Source: Monoplex corrugatus (taxonomy: Eukaryota; Mollusca; Gastropoda; Littorinimorpha; Ranellidae). From it: a DNA stretch of 64,000 nt. Positions within the stretch are counted from its first letter, which is position 1. Every line of letters begins with the position of its first letter. The notes below the pieces were generated by a model. That model ran no database searches, was not told the DNA's origin, and saw nothing but the letters and a program-made list of their open reading frames with translations. Below, in pieces: positions 48,267 to 56,779 of the stretch. The stretch covers positions 31,547,004 through 31,611,003 of the forward strand of contig CM060308.1 in assembly GCA_030674185.1 (NCBI GenBank), given 5' to 3'. A program made the position numbers and the translations under genes.

Positions 48267-51200
48267 ATGCGTGCGTGCGTGCGTGCGTGTGTGTGTGTGA
48301 GTGAGTGAGAGAGAATACGTGACAAATTGTGAGAAATCTTGGCACTGGTGAGACACGGTCAGTATGTTTGTTAGCAACAAATCTAGCAGATTTTATACAT
48401 TAAGCTGATTAGTGTGCAGCTTTTTAAAGAAACTAATTTCCATTGGATCACCAGTCACACCTTATCTGTTGGCTAAGTCTGTAGTGGTACTGAACTACAA
48501 ATGTCTCCAAATGTCCTGATGGCTGAAGTTGTGTGGTGTCATGGTCTATTAGAGTTTGCCAGATGGCCCAACACTGCTGTCTTCAGTACACAGGTTTCTG
48601 TCATAGTTGCCTTGCCCTTAGCTTCTGGCCAAAAAGTTTGCCCTGAAAGCACAGGGAGAGATTGTTCACTGGGGATCTCCGCCTCAGGATGCACATTTGC
48701 ATCTGAATTCTACTCCTCGCTGACCTGACCAACTTGGTTAGATCTGTCAGGAGCACAAGGCTCCTGCCGACATAGCTGTGGGGGATGCCATGGCACATGA
48801 GCCATTACATCCTGTCAAGGAGTCATACAAATTATGACTGGTGTACTCAATTATGTGTATACATTTTTACTTAGGTTTGCTTTTCTACATCCCTTGATGA
48901 TCAGTTTGGTGGAATTGTCAACAAACACAAAATAACTTAGGTTATGTGTATGAATGCACTGTTATATGTATTTTATATTCTTTTCCAGTTTCTTTTTTCA
49001 GGGTTAATGAGATGTGTGTTTTCAGATAGTTGTAACCCTGATACGACTCTGTGCAGTTGGATGGCTTTAAAAGTTAATACTAATTAATGGCTGTAATGTC
49101 ATATACCAAACTGTGCTTTGTCATTTTGTTGTTGTACTAAAGAAAATTCAAATTTTCAGAATGGGTCAAGATCATATAGGTTTTAGAGTATTAGTAGGCT
49201 GTATTCCTATAGCACAGTGATACCACTGATTACTAGTTTTCTATGATTAATATCTGTTTATTTTTCAGACCTCGTCGACCAAGGCGTGAGTATCGTGATG
49301 ATCCCTATGAAGATGATCCATACTACCGTGATCCATATGAGGACCCTTACTACAGGTCACGCTACATCCCACCTATCCCTTCTTACAGACGTTATGACCC
49401 CTACTATGACCCATATGATCGCAGACCTCTGCCTCCCCCCCGTGAGGCTTATTACAGAGAGAGGCTTGCTGATCCCTATGCTCGGGTAGACCCTTACTAC
49501 TATGCTCGCAGGTCACCCCCACCCACTTCTGCTTCTGCTGCTGCAGCTGCTGGTGCTGCTGCTGCTGCAAGGTGAGTGAGTGTGTTGACTATAGTCAAGA
49601 TTGGATCTTATAAGGTTCTCACAGTTTGGGAAAGGTTAGGAACGTTGAGAAGAGTGAATGGCGATTTTCCAAATAGGTTAAAAATAGGAAAATACAAGAT
49701 TCTGACTGTTTGGGGAAAGGTTGAGAGCATTTGGGAAAACAAACTGGTCATTTCCCAGGTAAGACAAGTTTGACAAAGGAAAAAAGAGTTGGGAAACTGA
49801 GAATTTCAGGTATTATGATCAGCTGACTTGTACAGGATTTTAAACAGGTAGTCTGTGAATCTATTTATCAGAAATAGTCAGAAGAACAAAGCACTATATA
49901 TGGACTGTTTTCTTTTCCAGAGATCCCTATGCTGCTGCTCGGCCTGCAGATACCAGAGATCCTTATGATGACTATGTGGACAGAAGACGGTTTGTATTTT
50001 GTCTTTGACAGTCTTGTATTTTTGGAGATATTCCCTGGTCATTTTATCAGTTTCCGTTCCATATAACAAGGAGGTAGCTACTGCAAGGGGTAGACTTATT
50101 AAAATAATAAGTATATGTATATGCTTTCGTTTGCTGTGATGGATCTTTTTATTTCTTTCTTTTTTCCCACTGGTCACCTATTCCCTTCACTCAAGGTCTG
50201 ATATCTTGAGGTCATTTCCAGCCCACAACACTATATACTGGCATTTTGCTGCCCATCTTAGTGTCAGGTTAGTGTTTCATAGGTCCCTCTCCCTGCTTCA
50301 CATTTCAATACCTTGCCAGCGCATGGGGTTTTATGCAGGCTCGGGGAATCGGCCAGATGATTGCTGGCAGTTTTGGGTTGAGTATGTGTGGTCCAGGTGT
50401 GATGAGTCCCACTTGAGTAAATTCCAAACTGCAGTCAAACCACTGCACTTTTCACAGTACAGATACATGACAGTATGTGCATATCCATACATAATCAGGC
50501 CAGTAATTAGGGGTGTAATAGCACATTTATATATCTTAATATGTGTGTAAGCTCAGTGATTGTGAGAGATCATACTAACAGCAAAATACTTGACTGGTTG
50601 ATATAGAAAATGGCGAAAAAACTTCCATTGCCAGATGCTGCTGCTGCTCTCATCCCAGCCTGCTACCTGGTTCTGGACCAGGTGGCTATCTTCCTCTTTG
50701 ACAGCTTTCAAAAAAAAAAAAAAATCCTGACGCTTTGGAATTAAAATTGAAAATGGAACACAATAAAAAAAAGATGCTCAGCTTCAGGAAGATGGGCCCT
50801 TTGCTGAACATATTTACAAGAGAGGGACTTGCCTTGCTCATGCACTCCCCTTTCCACCTTCCCTATAAATCAATAGAATTGTTGGATTTGCTTTATAAAT
50901 AGAAGCCAGACTTGGATGAGATGGAAGGGGTCATGAAGCTGTCACAACTGCTCGAAATGTTATTTTGAGACCAATTCAGTAACTGTGCAATTTTTTTGTA
51001 GCTCATTTTAATGGATTTGAATAATAAGAATTGACAGGCAGGGTAGTGAGGAGAATAAATTTCAGACTTCCAGTCAGCGTCCTGGGTTCATTCCACATAG
51101 ACACCACCTGGTGGGTAAAGGGTGGAGATCTTTACAATATCTCAGATTAACATGTATGTAGACCTGCCAGTGCTTAAACCCTCTTCATGCTTGTATGCAA

Positions 51201-53446
51201 AATATCAAATATGCACAACAAAATTTCCGTAAGTCAGGTCAGTGGCTGCCTTATGGAAACATGAAAAACCCAGCTTGCATGCCCATCAAAGACAGAATGC
51301 AGACTGTGCAGCAACAAAAGCAATGTGCATACACGCATCCAAGAAAACCAGAATGCTTTAAAGAAAGAAAAAAACAAACAAACTAGTTCTGTGAAGCACT
51401 CCTTCATTACTACTAGTTTATCTAAAAATCCTCAGGCTGGGAAGACTGTCCAGGCTTGAGAATTTGCAGGCCTGACTGATAGGGTTAAAATTCTGCTGTG
51501 TGTGTTGATATGTTGCTTTGTGTTACATTGGAAGATTTTTCACATACTTATTTATTGCATTGCTGGCTGTTACAGTGCCTATGCTGCAGCAACGCGCTCA
51601 GCTCCTTATCCAAAAGTTGCTCCGTAAGTATTTCTTATTTAATCACTTTTCTTACACTTTTCTTTATGCAAATAAGAACCAGAAATACATAAAAATAAAA
51701 TCAGAATTTGTATCTAATAGAACGAAAGCACATATTTTCAGTTGCCAACCATGCTACCAAAGCAAAAACTGAACCCTTTGATTCCTTCACCCTGTCCACC
51801 AACTTCCTGCAGGAAGTTGGATAGGGTGAAGAGGGAGTCAAAGGGGTAAGTTTTTGCAGTTGGTGGATAGGGTGGGATCAAGGTGTTGTGGGAAGGGTCA
51901 AAGGGTAAGTTGAGTTTTTCGCTAGTTTGGTGGGATAGGGTGTGGGAGTCAAAGGGGTAAGTTTTTGCAGTTTGATGGGACAAGGGTGTGCGGGAGTCAA
52001 AGGGGTAGGTTTTTGCAGTTGATGGACAGGGTGCAGGAGTCAAAGGGGTAGGTTTTTGTAGTTGATGGACATGGTGCGGGAGTCAAAGGGGTAGGTTTTT
52101 GCAGTTGATGGACAGGGTGCAGGAGTCAAAGGGGTGTGTAGGAGGTGCGGGTCAAAGGTAGTTTTGCAGTTGATGGACAGGGTGCAGGAGTCAAAGGGGT
52201 AGGTTTTTGCAGTTGATGGACAGGGTGCAGGAGTCAAAGGATTAACCCCCCTCATGGTGAATTGGGCGGAATAGTCAATGCCCAGGGGCATATCTTTAGA
52301 TTATATATGCGATTGCATTAATATGTGTTCTTAATTTACTTTTCCTGTTTTTTTTTTCAGAGTCAGATAGCTTTTTTTGTCAAGGTCAGCAAGTTGATGT
52401 GTATGTTTTGAGATGGTTGTACTGTTATAGCTCTGCACATTTGTCTGGGTTTTAAACATTTAGTAATGATAGTAATAATGCTGTTTTAGGATTCTACTCT
52501 AGTTGGCATGCATTATTTTGGAATATTGTACTTTTCTGGTATGTTAATACTGCAGTGAATTAATTGTGGCTCTTTACTGTATATTTGTAGTAGTTTTTCA
52601 TTTCAGTGATCAGTACACGTTTTGAATGGATAAATCTTGTGAATCCCCTGTGGGAATGGCGGGGGCTCTTTCAGTATAAATAGTATCCCCACCTTCTGGA
52701 AATTCTGTGCGAGAAATTTCCTCTTTTCTGTCATTCTCTTGTTTCTGTCTTGTTCCTTTGCTTTCTGTCATTTCTTCCTTTTATTTTCTGCTTTGCTGGT
52801 ACCTTCACCTGGATATGTTCCATAAAGTCTTACATACTTTTTCTTAGGATTGATAATTGGGTACATGTATTAGATGTGTTTTTGGCTCCAGGGAAGTGAG
52901 ATATGCAGAAGCAATTTTAGGTAATTTATACCCATTTTTATGTATGTTTTTGTGTCTTGTGTATGTTTAAATATGTATTCAGGTGTGTTTTTTAAATGCT
53001 CTGCACGATAAATTGGATGGAGTTGTCAACATCAGGGGCATCTTCTTTGATTATGTGTGCGAATGCATTGACATGTGTATTTCATTTTCTTTCTTTCTTT
53101 CTATTTTGTTGGGGTTTTTTGTTTTTGTTTTTGAAGTTTTGTATGTGCTTTGAAACGGTTATAACCCTGGAATGGCTCTTCGCAGTTGGCTGGGCTTTAG
53201 ACAACAAAAACAATAAACAATCTTGTGAGTGATACACTTGTTCATGTTTGTTTAAGCAGAGGATCAAGCTCAAGCACCTATCCAGCAGCTGCTTCTTCAG
53301 GCTATCCGGCATCAGCATCATCTGGCTACATGACGGCCCCGACATCCAGCCATCCTGCTGCCTCAACTGGCAACTATCCTGCAGGCACATCTTCCAGGTT
53401 TAGTTCAAAAACAGTGCAGTCAAGTCGTGTCCCTGGGCCATACTGA
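34217..53446 (+). CDS. lark-like: RBM4/Lark-like RNA-binding protein, paralog B
   Basis: Nine exons join to 309 codons including stop: 34217-34225, 44724-44849, 46220-46303, 47089-47168, 47594-47614, 49269-49571, 49921-49989, 51576-51623, 53260-53446. Residues about 7-75 form an RRM (LFIGNLP at 9-15, NYGFA and HYE across the exon 2/3 junction). The CCHC knuckle is [14 protein letters not shown], with Cys91, Cys94, His99, Cys104. Residues about 107-207 are DPY/Arg-rich and end in a poly-Ala run; the tail has SSGYP-type repeats and ends SRVPGPY. The knuckle with its KPGMGD linker is a near match to RBM4. RBM4/Lark proteins bind RNA and regulate splicing and translation; here only one RRM is present. 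The start is chosen because ATG-TCA-GGC followed by GTGAGT sits in a CpG island and splices in phase 0 to the RRM exon. By eye, about 55% of RRM and knuckle residues match paralog A. Confidence 0.92.
35180..35420 (+). mobile_element. SINE of the CAGCCCGCAACATT family, partial
   Basis: Body and tail only: ATAGGTCCCTTCACTC, CCCCATTTCATGAC and TTTTGTGCAGACTTATGG. It forms the right end of the segment duplicated at 43300-44430, so it was probably already present when the segment was copied. Confidence 0.5.
35878..36128 (-). mobile_element. tRNA-derived SINE, inverted copy
   Basis: On the minus strand a tRNA-like head has TGAGTGGTAAAGACATC as box A region and GGCTCAAACCC as box B. The body holds AACATCCAGGAGTCATGATC and TTCAGGGTGGAAAACC, and the end is GTCCAGCTCTCCCCAAGG. 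The body matches the SINE at 23903; the tRNA heads are unrelated in detail. Confidence 0.65.
36135..38415. other. Intronic stretch with simple repeats only
   Basis: Part of the long intron 1 of paralog B. It holds CA/GCGC at 36300-36345, tetranucleotide repeats (AAAC and AAGC types) at 37865-38022, (TA)n at 38067-38100 and (CAA)n at 38153-38175. No gene or known element is recognised. Confidence 0.5.
37865..38022 (+). repeat. AAAC/AAGC tetranucleotide repeat
   Basis: CAAA units pass into CAAG and CCAG units; the array is compound, about 150 bases. Confidence 0.9.
38420..38720 (+). repeat. Dispersed GTGACCTTGA-type repeat, copy 2
   Basis: GAGACCTTGAGCTTGGCGCC, CATGACTTCGAAACTTAATG, GTTGGTCCACACCTTTGACC and ATTGGTAAAGATTGATTCAG correspond to 14950-15240. 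Confidence 0.5.
38780..39190 (-). mobile_element. LINE C-terminal fragment, second subfamily
   Basis: On the minus strand, [40 protein letters not shown] and [11 protein letters not shown] match the end of APE-type LINE proteins common in invertebrates. A frameshift lies near 39070. It is a short 5'-truncated insertion in intron 1 of paralog B. Confidence 0.65.
39500..40290 (+). mobile_element. L1/Tx1-like LINE 3' end, decayed
   Basis: The plus strand in alternating frames encodes [15 protein letters not shown] and [15 protein letters not shown] (C-x2-C ... H-x4-C type tail of L1-group proteins), with YDILFKSYP after it. A long AT-rich end with AATAAA at about 40275 follows. Several shifts and stops make it inactive. 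Confidence 0.6.
40430..40710 (-). mobile_element. SINE of the CAGCCCGCAACATT family, inverted
   Basis: The reverse strand carries GCTTGCAACATTAAAC, TGGTGTCATG, TTTTGCCCAGACTCAGGG and GTCTGCCAGGTAATTG, the body and tail of the family. The head is incomplete. Confidence 0.5.
40905..41470 (+). repeat. About 560-bp intronic repeat family, copy 1 (intron 1)
   Basis: It starts near GGAATGCTGGGGGCTCTTGC and AGTATAAATAGTATCCCCACC, passes CTAGAAATTACCTC and TGATAATTGGGTACATGTA, and ends GCAGTTGGCTGGGCTTTAAAC. Further copies are at 46373, 52650 and, in part, 48840 and 52250. All five are plus strand and all lie in introns of paralog B. Confidence 0.7.
41842..42297 (+). repeat. Long CA/GCAC alternating tract
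   Basis: About 455 bases of CA with a middle part rich in CATGCA and GCACGC, including two tandem copies of a unit with GGCACATGTGCACCTGCACG at about 42093-42146. It alternates purine and pyrimidine almost throughout. Confidence 0.92.
42349..42386 (+). other. G-run cluster, possible G-quadruplex
   Basis: Runs of six, seven, nine and five G separated by single T or TGGT. The spacing would allow intramolecular G-quadruplexes in the DNA or in the paralog B pre-mRNA. Confidence 0.5.
42600..42975 (-). mobile_element. SINE of the CAGCCCGCAACATT family, inverted, most complete copy
   Basis: On the minus strand a tRNA-like head GAGCTGGTTGGTTCTTTAG and TGAATTTAATCCC (box-B-like) leads into CAGCCCGCAACATT, a C/T-rich body and a tail with TTTGTGCAGGCTCAGG and GTCTGCCAGGTAACTG. 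It lies in intron 1 of paralog B. Confidence 0.6.
43173..43288 (+). pseudogene. 5S rRNA-derived sequence
   Basis: The sequence follows the animal 5S rRNA from the GGCCATGCC stretch through GGTTCTCGTCCGATCACC and TTAGTACTTGG to CTGCCTGGGAACAC and a TGTTCTTGGC end. About 116 bases are present against 120. The segment after CGATCACC (usually GAAGTTAAGCAACG) is altered and shortened, which damages the internal promoter, and CpGs have become TG/CA. It is a decayed 5S copy or the head of a 5S-derived SINE. It stops about 12 bases before the promoter duplicate begins. Confidence 0.75.
43300..44430 (+). pseudogene. CpG-depleted duplicate of the paralog B promoter and first exon
   Basis: This stretch aligns through about 1.1 kb with 34108-35420, in the same order and orientation. 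The equivalent of exon 1 reads GAAAATGTCTGATGTGAATGG: the ATG survives, the donor GTGAGT has become GTGAAT. The first 490 bases keep about 3 CpGs, where the original has about 43; most lost sites are TG or CA. Both copies end in the same SINE tail. It lies inside intron 1 of paralog B and is probably not used as an exon. Confidence 0.75.
44200..44430 (+). mobile_element. SINE of the CAGCCCGCAACATT family, partial, in the duplicate
   Basis: Body and tail with CCATAGACTTTTTC, CCCCATTTCACAACC and TTTTGTGCAGGCTCAGGG. It is the counterpart of the copy at 35180-35420. Confidence 0.5.
44724..44849 (+). CDS. lark-like: Paralog B exon 2: first half of RRM
   Basis: 126 nt, phase 0 to 0, from [12 protein letters not shown] to NYGFA. 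Acceptor TGTTACAG after a T-rich tract; donor GTAAGT. Identical in length and phase to 20132-20007 of paralog A. Confidence 0.94.
44936..45358 (+). repeat. Long TG microsatellite in paralog B intron 2
   Basis: About 420 bases of TG with breaks such as TTG, TAATG and GCGCGC, starting 86 bases after the exon 2 donor. Confidence 0.95.
45512..45654. mobile_element. Palindromic element ending in TTAA, copy 1
   Basis: TTAACCCTTTGACTCCTGC at the left is matched by GCGGGAGTCAAAGGGTTAA at the right, with an inner GGGAGTCAAAGGGTT. Outer TTAA and inverted ends suggest a piggyBac-like MITE, though no transposase is seen. Confidence 0.6.
46220..46303 (+). CDS. lark-like: Paralog B exon 3: second half of RRM
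   Basis: 84 nt, phase 0 to 0, [13 protein letters not shown] through LRVE. Acceptor TTCTTTCAG; donor GTAAAT. The intron before it interrupts the RNP1 motif at the same point as in paralog A. Confidence 0.94.
46373..46925 (+). repeat. About 560-bp intronic repeat family, copy 2 (intron 3)
   Basis: GAGTATGAATAGTATCCCC, TACTAGAAATTTCCTC, TGATAATTGGGTAAATG and GCAGTTGGTTGGGTTTTGAAC follow the order of copy 1. Confidence 0.7.
47089..47168 (+). CDS. lark-like: Paralog B exon 4: linker and CCHC knuckle
   Basis: 80 nt, phase 0 to 2, with [18 protein letters not shown] and two bases of the Trp codon. Acceptor TTGTTGCAG; donor GTGAGT. Confidence 0.94.
47594..47614 (+). CDS. lark-like: Paralog B micro-exon 5 completing the zinc knuckle
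   Basis: 21 nt, phase 2 to 2, encoding (W)SKDCPR(G). Acceptor TTTTCCAG; donor GTAAGT. It supplies the fourth zinc ligand, Cys104, so skipping it would break the knuckle while keeping the frame. Confidence 0.9.
47683..48500 (+). repeat. About 840-bp dispersed repeat, copy in paralog B intron 5
   Basis: Same order of blocks as 17222-18060: GAGGCCTGGAGAAAATTA, CAGGGCTAATGGATTTTAAG, TTACAACAAAGGTAGTC, TTTTAGTCCAACTGATCG, GA and GTGC tracts, TTTCCATTGGATCACCAG, GTCTGTAGTGGTA. Orientation is plus in both, so it is antisense to paralog A and sense to paralog B. Confidence 0.7.
48840..49090 (+). repeat. 560-bp family, 3' part, copy 3 (intron 5)
   Basis: GTGGAATTGTCAACAAAC, TTAGGTTATGTGTATGAATG and GTGCAGTTGGATGGCTTTAA match the second half of the family. 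Confidence 0.6.
49269..49571 (+). CDS. lark-like: Paralog B exon 6: DPY-rich region and poly-Ala
   Basis: 303 nt, phase 2 to 2. It starts [19 protein letters not shown], runs through many DPY/YRR/DRR units and ends in a Ser-Ala stretch with two Ala5 runs. It lacks the Gly-Arg run found at the same place in paralog A. Acceptor TTTTTCAG; donor GTGAGT. Confidence 0.93.
49921..49989 (+). CDS. lark-like: Paralog B exon 7
   Basis: 69 nt, phase 2 to 2, encoding (R)[22 protein letters not shown]. Acceptor TCTTTTCCAG; donor GTTTGT, the same non-consensus donor form as exon 13402-13323 of paralog A. Confidence 0.88.
50190..50440 (+). mobile_element. SINE of the CAGCCCGCAACATT family
   Basis: GTCATTTCCAGCCCACAACA, CATAGGTCCCTCTCCC, CACATTTCAATACCTTG, TTTTATGCAGGCTCGGGG and GATTGCTGGCAG mark body and tail. 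It lies in intron 7 of paralog B. Confidence 0.55.
51035..51376 (+). mobile_element. tRNA-derived SINE, third type
   Basis: A head GGGTAGTGAGGAG with a box-B-like GGGTTCATTCC at about 51082, then CACCTGGTGGGTAAAGGGTGG, and a body with TCAGTGGCTGCCTTATGG and AATGCAGACTGTGCAGCAAC. The body is shared with bases 1-172 of the window. Confidence 0.6.
51576..51623 (+). CDS. lark-like: Paralog B exon 8
   Basis: 48 nt, phase 2 to 2, encoding [15 protein letters not shown]. Acceptor TGTTACAG; donor GTAAGT. Its counterpart in paralog A is 45 nt. Confidence 0.85.
51775..52245 (+). repeat. Palindromic element expanded into a 43-bp tandem array
   Basis: A hairpin around CTTCCTGCAGGAAG (51803-51816) has arms of about 45 bases (AACCCTTTGATTCC against GGGAGTCAAAGGGG). 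To its right, about nine units of 43 bases follow, each with GTTTTTGCAGTTGATGG and GGAGTCAAAGGGG; two units are broken. It lies in intron 8 of paralog B. Confidence 0.8.
52250..52480 (+). repeat. 560-bp family, 3' part, copy 4 (intron 8)
   Basis: TGAATTGGGCGGAATAGTC, TTTAGATTATATATGCG and GTCTGGGTTTTAAAC match the second half. It begins exactly where the 43-bp tandem array ends. Confidence 0.6.
52650..53222 (+). repeat. 560-bp family, copy 5 (intron 8)
   Basis: GGAATGGCGGGGGCTCTTTC, AGTATAAATAGTATCCCCACC, TGATAATTGGGTACATGTA and GCAGTTGGCTGGGCTTTAGAC follow copy 1 closely. It ends about 40 bases before the acceptor of exon 9. Confidence 0.7.
53260..53446 (+). CDS. lark-like: Paralog B exon 9: terminal exon with stop
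   Basis: 187 nt, phase 2 entry. It encodes a Ser/Ala/Tyr/Pro-rich tail with [16 protein letters not shown] repeats, then SRVPGPY and a TGA stop. Acceptor TTTAAGCAG. It is nearly three times as long as the matching exon in paralog A, and the extra length is low-complexity sequence. Confidence 0.92.
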
Positions 53447-53697
53447 TTCATGATATCATTTCATTCCTGTGCATTTTTTTTTGTGCTTTTGTTTTTGCAC
53501 GTTCCAGAGTGTTCAGCTTTTCATTCATTCGTTGTTTACTGCAAAAGTTCGTGGTGGTATTGTAAGCCTGTTACTCCAACCCCTGCTTTGACAATTTTAT
53601 TGGTGAGTGTGAACTTTCAGGAACGATTTAGACTAATTGTACTTCACTGTTTGTCGTCATGTGGCTGTCTTGTTTACTCTGTTAATCTCCCTTTTCT

Positions 53698-53703
53698 AAT
53701 AAA
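53698..53703 (+). terminator. Polyadenylation signal of paralog B
   Basis: AATAAA 252 bases after the stop codon, giving a short 3' UTR of about 0.27 kb. A second AATAAA at about 57855 could serve a longer transcript. Confidence 0.5.
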
Positions 53704-53784
53704 AACAACCAGAGATAGTTTTGTATTGACTGTAGAGAAGTACAGGCGTGCATGCGTGCGTGTGTATGTGTGTGTGTGTGTGTG

Positions 53785-53828
<44 letters not shown>

Positions 53829-53835
53829 GAGAGAG
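53785..53835 (+). repeat. TG and GA microsatellite after paralog B
   Basis: TG repeats from 53755, then (GA)n, just past the polyadenylation signal. Confidence 0.85.
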
Positions 53836-54299
53836 ATGTAAACAAGATTTTTTTTTAGCTCTTTGTGGGTTTTCAGTTCTTTGTCGGTGGAACTTTTACA
53901 AAATTTTGGTCATGGCTCTGCGCTGTTGTTGAGCCAGAAAAACGTGAGTTCAGAAAGGGAAGTTCCAAGGTCAAGGTCTTCTTTGGCTTGCTGTCTGCAA
54001 GGTCAGGCCATATCTGGCAGTAAATGAGGACTATGCTTACATATATATATATAGTCCTTATTGCACCAGTGACGAATGTGAAGGCTTGTTACTGTACTTT
54101 GTCAAGAGCCTGCGGGTTGAGAGTGATCACACAGTGGAGCAGTATTCAAGGTGGGGCCTGACTATTTCCCTGCTGTGTTGTTTTAAGTGTCTTCTCGTTC
54201 ACTGTCCACGCAGTGCCCGCCAACGTCTTAAACAAAATCATGTTTTATGGCTTCCTTTTAAAGAGAGGTTTGATTCTTGAAAGTGTCTCCACGTAGGCA

Positions 54300-54900
54300 G
54301 CTTCATTCATTCGTAATACACATCAAGTGGTCTTCCTCTTCTTCCTTGCTTTGGAGTGTTCTGAATCTTGCTTGTTTGACTTTACACAAGAATTTGTTGG
54401 TTTCCAGGTACCGTCAGGAGCACTTGTTTTTACAATATTTTTTCCATAATCTTTACCGTGCAGTTGGTCGGGCTGACTGGGATTGCTGGGAGAGTGCTTT
54501 GGGTTTTTTCCATTCATGTGGACAGGTATCGTGTTTGCCTCTCTCCAGATCTGTGGCAGTGACCCATCTTCCCAACTACTATTGAAGGTTTCTAGAAGCT
54601 TGCATACTGCTGCACTGTCTAGATGAATAAACATCTTGTTGTTGATGCCATCTGGACAGGGTACTTCCATGTTTTCAGCTTTATATACTTTTTTGTTTAT
54701 AAATGGAAGATTGATAGAATGGCTTAACCATCCTGTTCTAGTATTCTTATCCCAACATTTTAATACTTCTGTGAACAGTCTCATTGTTTGTGTTCATACT
54801 TTTTCTCCTTGGGACTGATGTGGTAGGTCAACGATCATGCCTTGGATACCTGCCACAGTGAAATACAGTATTCTGTTTTTTACCCTGCAGGATGTGATTT
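54300..54900 (-). mobile_element. LINE reverse transcriptase fragment, minus strand
   Basis: CPDGINNKMFIHL, LPQIWREANTIPVHMNGKNP and the following PSQPDQLHGKDYGK correspond to the fingers of a Jockey/CR1-type RT (usually PDGI, then PVHKKG, then RPISL). The frame is damaged where RPISL is expected. Confidence 0.6.
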
Positions 54901-54904
54901 CTAA

Positions 54905-55245
54905 GAAGGATGTTGACAGTTCCATGGACAGCAAAGAAAACAAACGAGACAGTCTTGATGGAGGCAGACACAAATAGATCATTCATAAGGAAGATTAGGA
55001 AAAGGCAGGCAACATTCATAGGCCATTTTATGAGGAAAGGGGAATTGGAACACCTGGTCACAACGGGAAAGCTGGAGGGAAGGAGAGCACTGGGTAGACC
55101 CAGGGAGAAGATACTAGACAGACTTGCCGAGTGGCTGGGGACAAGGAGGGTGGAAGAGATGCTTGAGGCAACAAGAGATAGGAACAGACGGAAGTCCATA
55201 ATCGCCAACGCCATGCGGCAAGGCACCTGATGATGATGATGATGA
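54905..55245 (+). mobile_element. LINE 3' end, copy 1 of a recent pair
   Basis: It encodes IRKIRKRQATFIGHFMRKGELEHLVTTGKLEGRRALGRPREK in pieces, ends NAMRQGT, stop, then (TGA)n. By eye it is about 95% identical to 59213-59550. It is 5'-truncated at about 54900. Confidence 0.75.
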
Positions 55246-55777
55246 TGAGTCTTTCTATGGCCAGATGCAGATATAAATCTCTTGGTAAACTATCACATGT
55301 TCATGTTGTTGTAACTGCTTATAAAGAAAAGCTAAATTCAATGTATACGCAGCTGTTTTTGTCTCATTTTTTTGTCCTACGGAATAACATTTTTTTTTTT
55401 AATTTGATGCATATGTCTCATGAACATTTTATTCTAGTTAATTTGTGTAACAGATATGCGTAGAAAAAGAATCTGAGTGTATTTTATCTTTTTTTTTTTC
55501 AGTATTTTATTTTATCTTTTTTCTTTTCGGTATTTTAGTTTCCCATGTAGAATATTTTTTGTATGTAATAGAAGTAAACAGAAAAAGAGTCTGTTTAATT
55601 AAGAGTGCGTTTTCTTTTGATATTTTTATTTGTCATGTAGAATTATGTATCCGTTTATTTTCTTGTCTTTCCTTTGTCTGACTCTTCCTCTTCAAACAAA
55701 CTTGTATCTTTGTGTGTGTAATTATTTGATTGTGGTGATGATGACTGCATTTTCACCTGCAGTTGACTCTGTTTATG

Positions 55778-55797
55778 TGTGTGTGTGTGTGTGTGTG

Positions 55798-55863
<66 letters not shown>

Positions 55864-55865
55864 TG

Positions 55866-55909
<44 letters not shown>

Positions 55910-55927
55910 TGTGTGTGTGTGTGTGTT
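55778..55927 (+). repeat. TG microsatellite
   Basis: About 150 bases of TG with GGGGTG, GTTG and GGTG breaks. Confidence 0.93.
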
Positions 55928-56779
55928 TTTAGATTTTAAAATGCAACTTCTACTTAGTGTGCACAGATAAAAGCTTTGGATGAAACACATTGTAACAGTA
56001 GCTCTTGGGGGCATTAAAAAAGAATTGATGAAAACCACAACCTTTATCCAGACCACTGGGCTGACTGACTGAGGCATAATCATGCTCAAACGAGAGGGAA
56101 GAAAAAGTAACAGTCTGTCATGGGTTGTCTTCCTCACATCGGTAATGCTGAAATGTTTTGTCAATGGGTGACTGCCACTTTTGCATACAAACAACCTGAA
56201 AACATATTCAGCATTAAAACTAAACCAGCAAAAAAATGCTTTTAGGTATGTTTGATTAATCTATGCCAGTTCTTGTTTTAACTGACAGAAGACCATGGTC
56301 TGTCTGTTTTGCAGTTTACTTATCTATGTCTTCATTGAAGAGTCCTGTGACAAAAGTTGTTAACACAACAAACAGATGAAATCTCTCACAATTCGCGCAG
56401 TCGAGTCTCAGTCACTTTAGTTTCAGTTTCTCAAGATGACATCTCCGCACTCAGAATGAATTCGTATGCACTAATGTCACAGGTGTCATGTGTATGGTAA
56501 TCACTTAACAAATGAGTCACTGAGACTGTTGCTCAAATTTCCTGATCAACATTGCCAGGTGTCTCTAACTTGTTGGTCTGTTTTACACCATGTAATGATA
56601 TGGAAGGAAGCATGGAGTATAGCTCTTGTCATGCAGTCTCAGTCCAAAATGATACTCCACAGCATCATTACTGTCAACCCTATTCTCACCCATTACCTTG
56701 GTATTATGAAAAATGTCTGATATTATAAGGCCCTGCATGTGCTGCTGTCATAGTGACCTCATTTTTGGTTGGTTTACAG

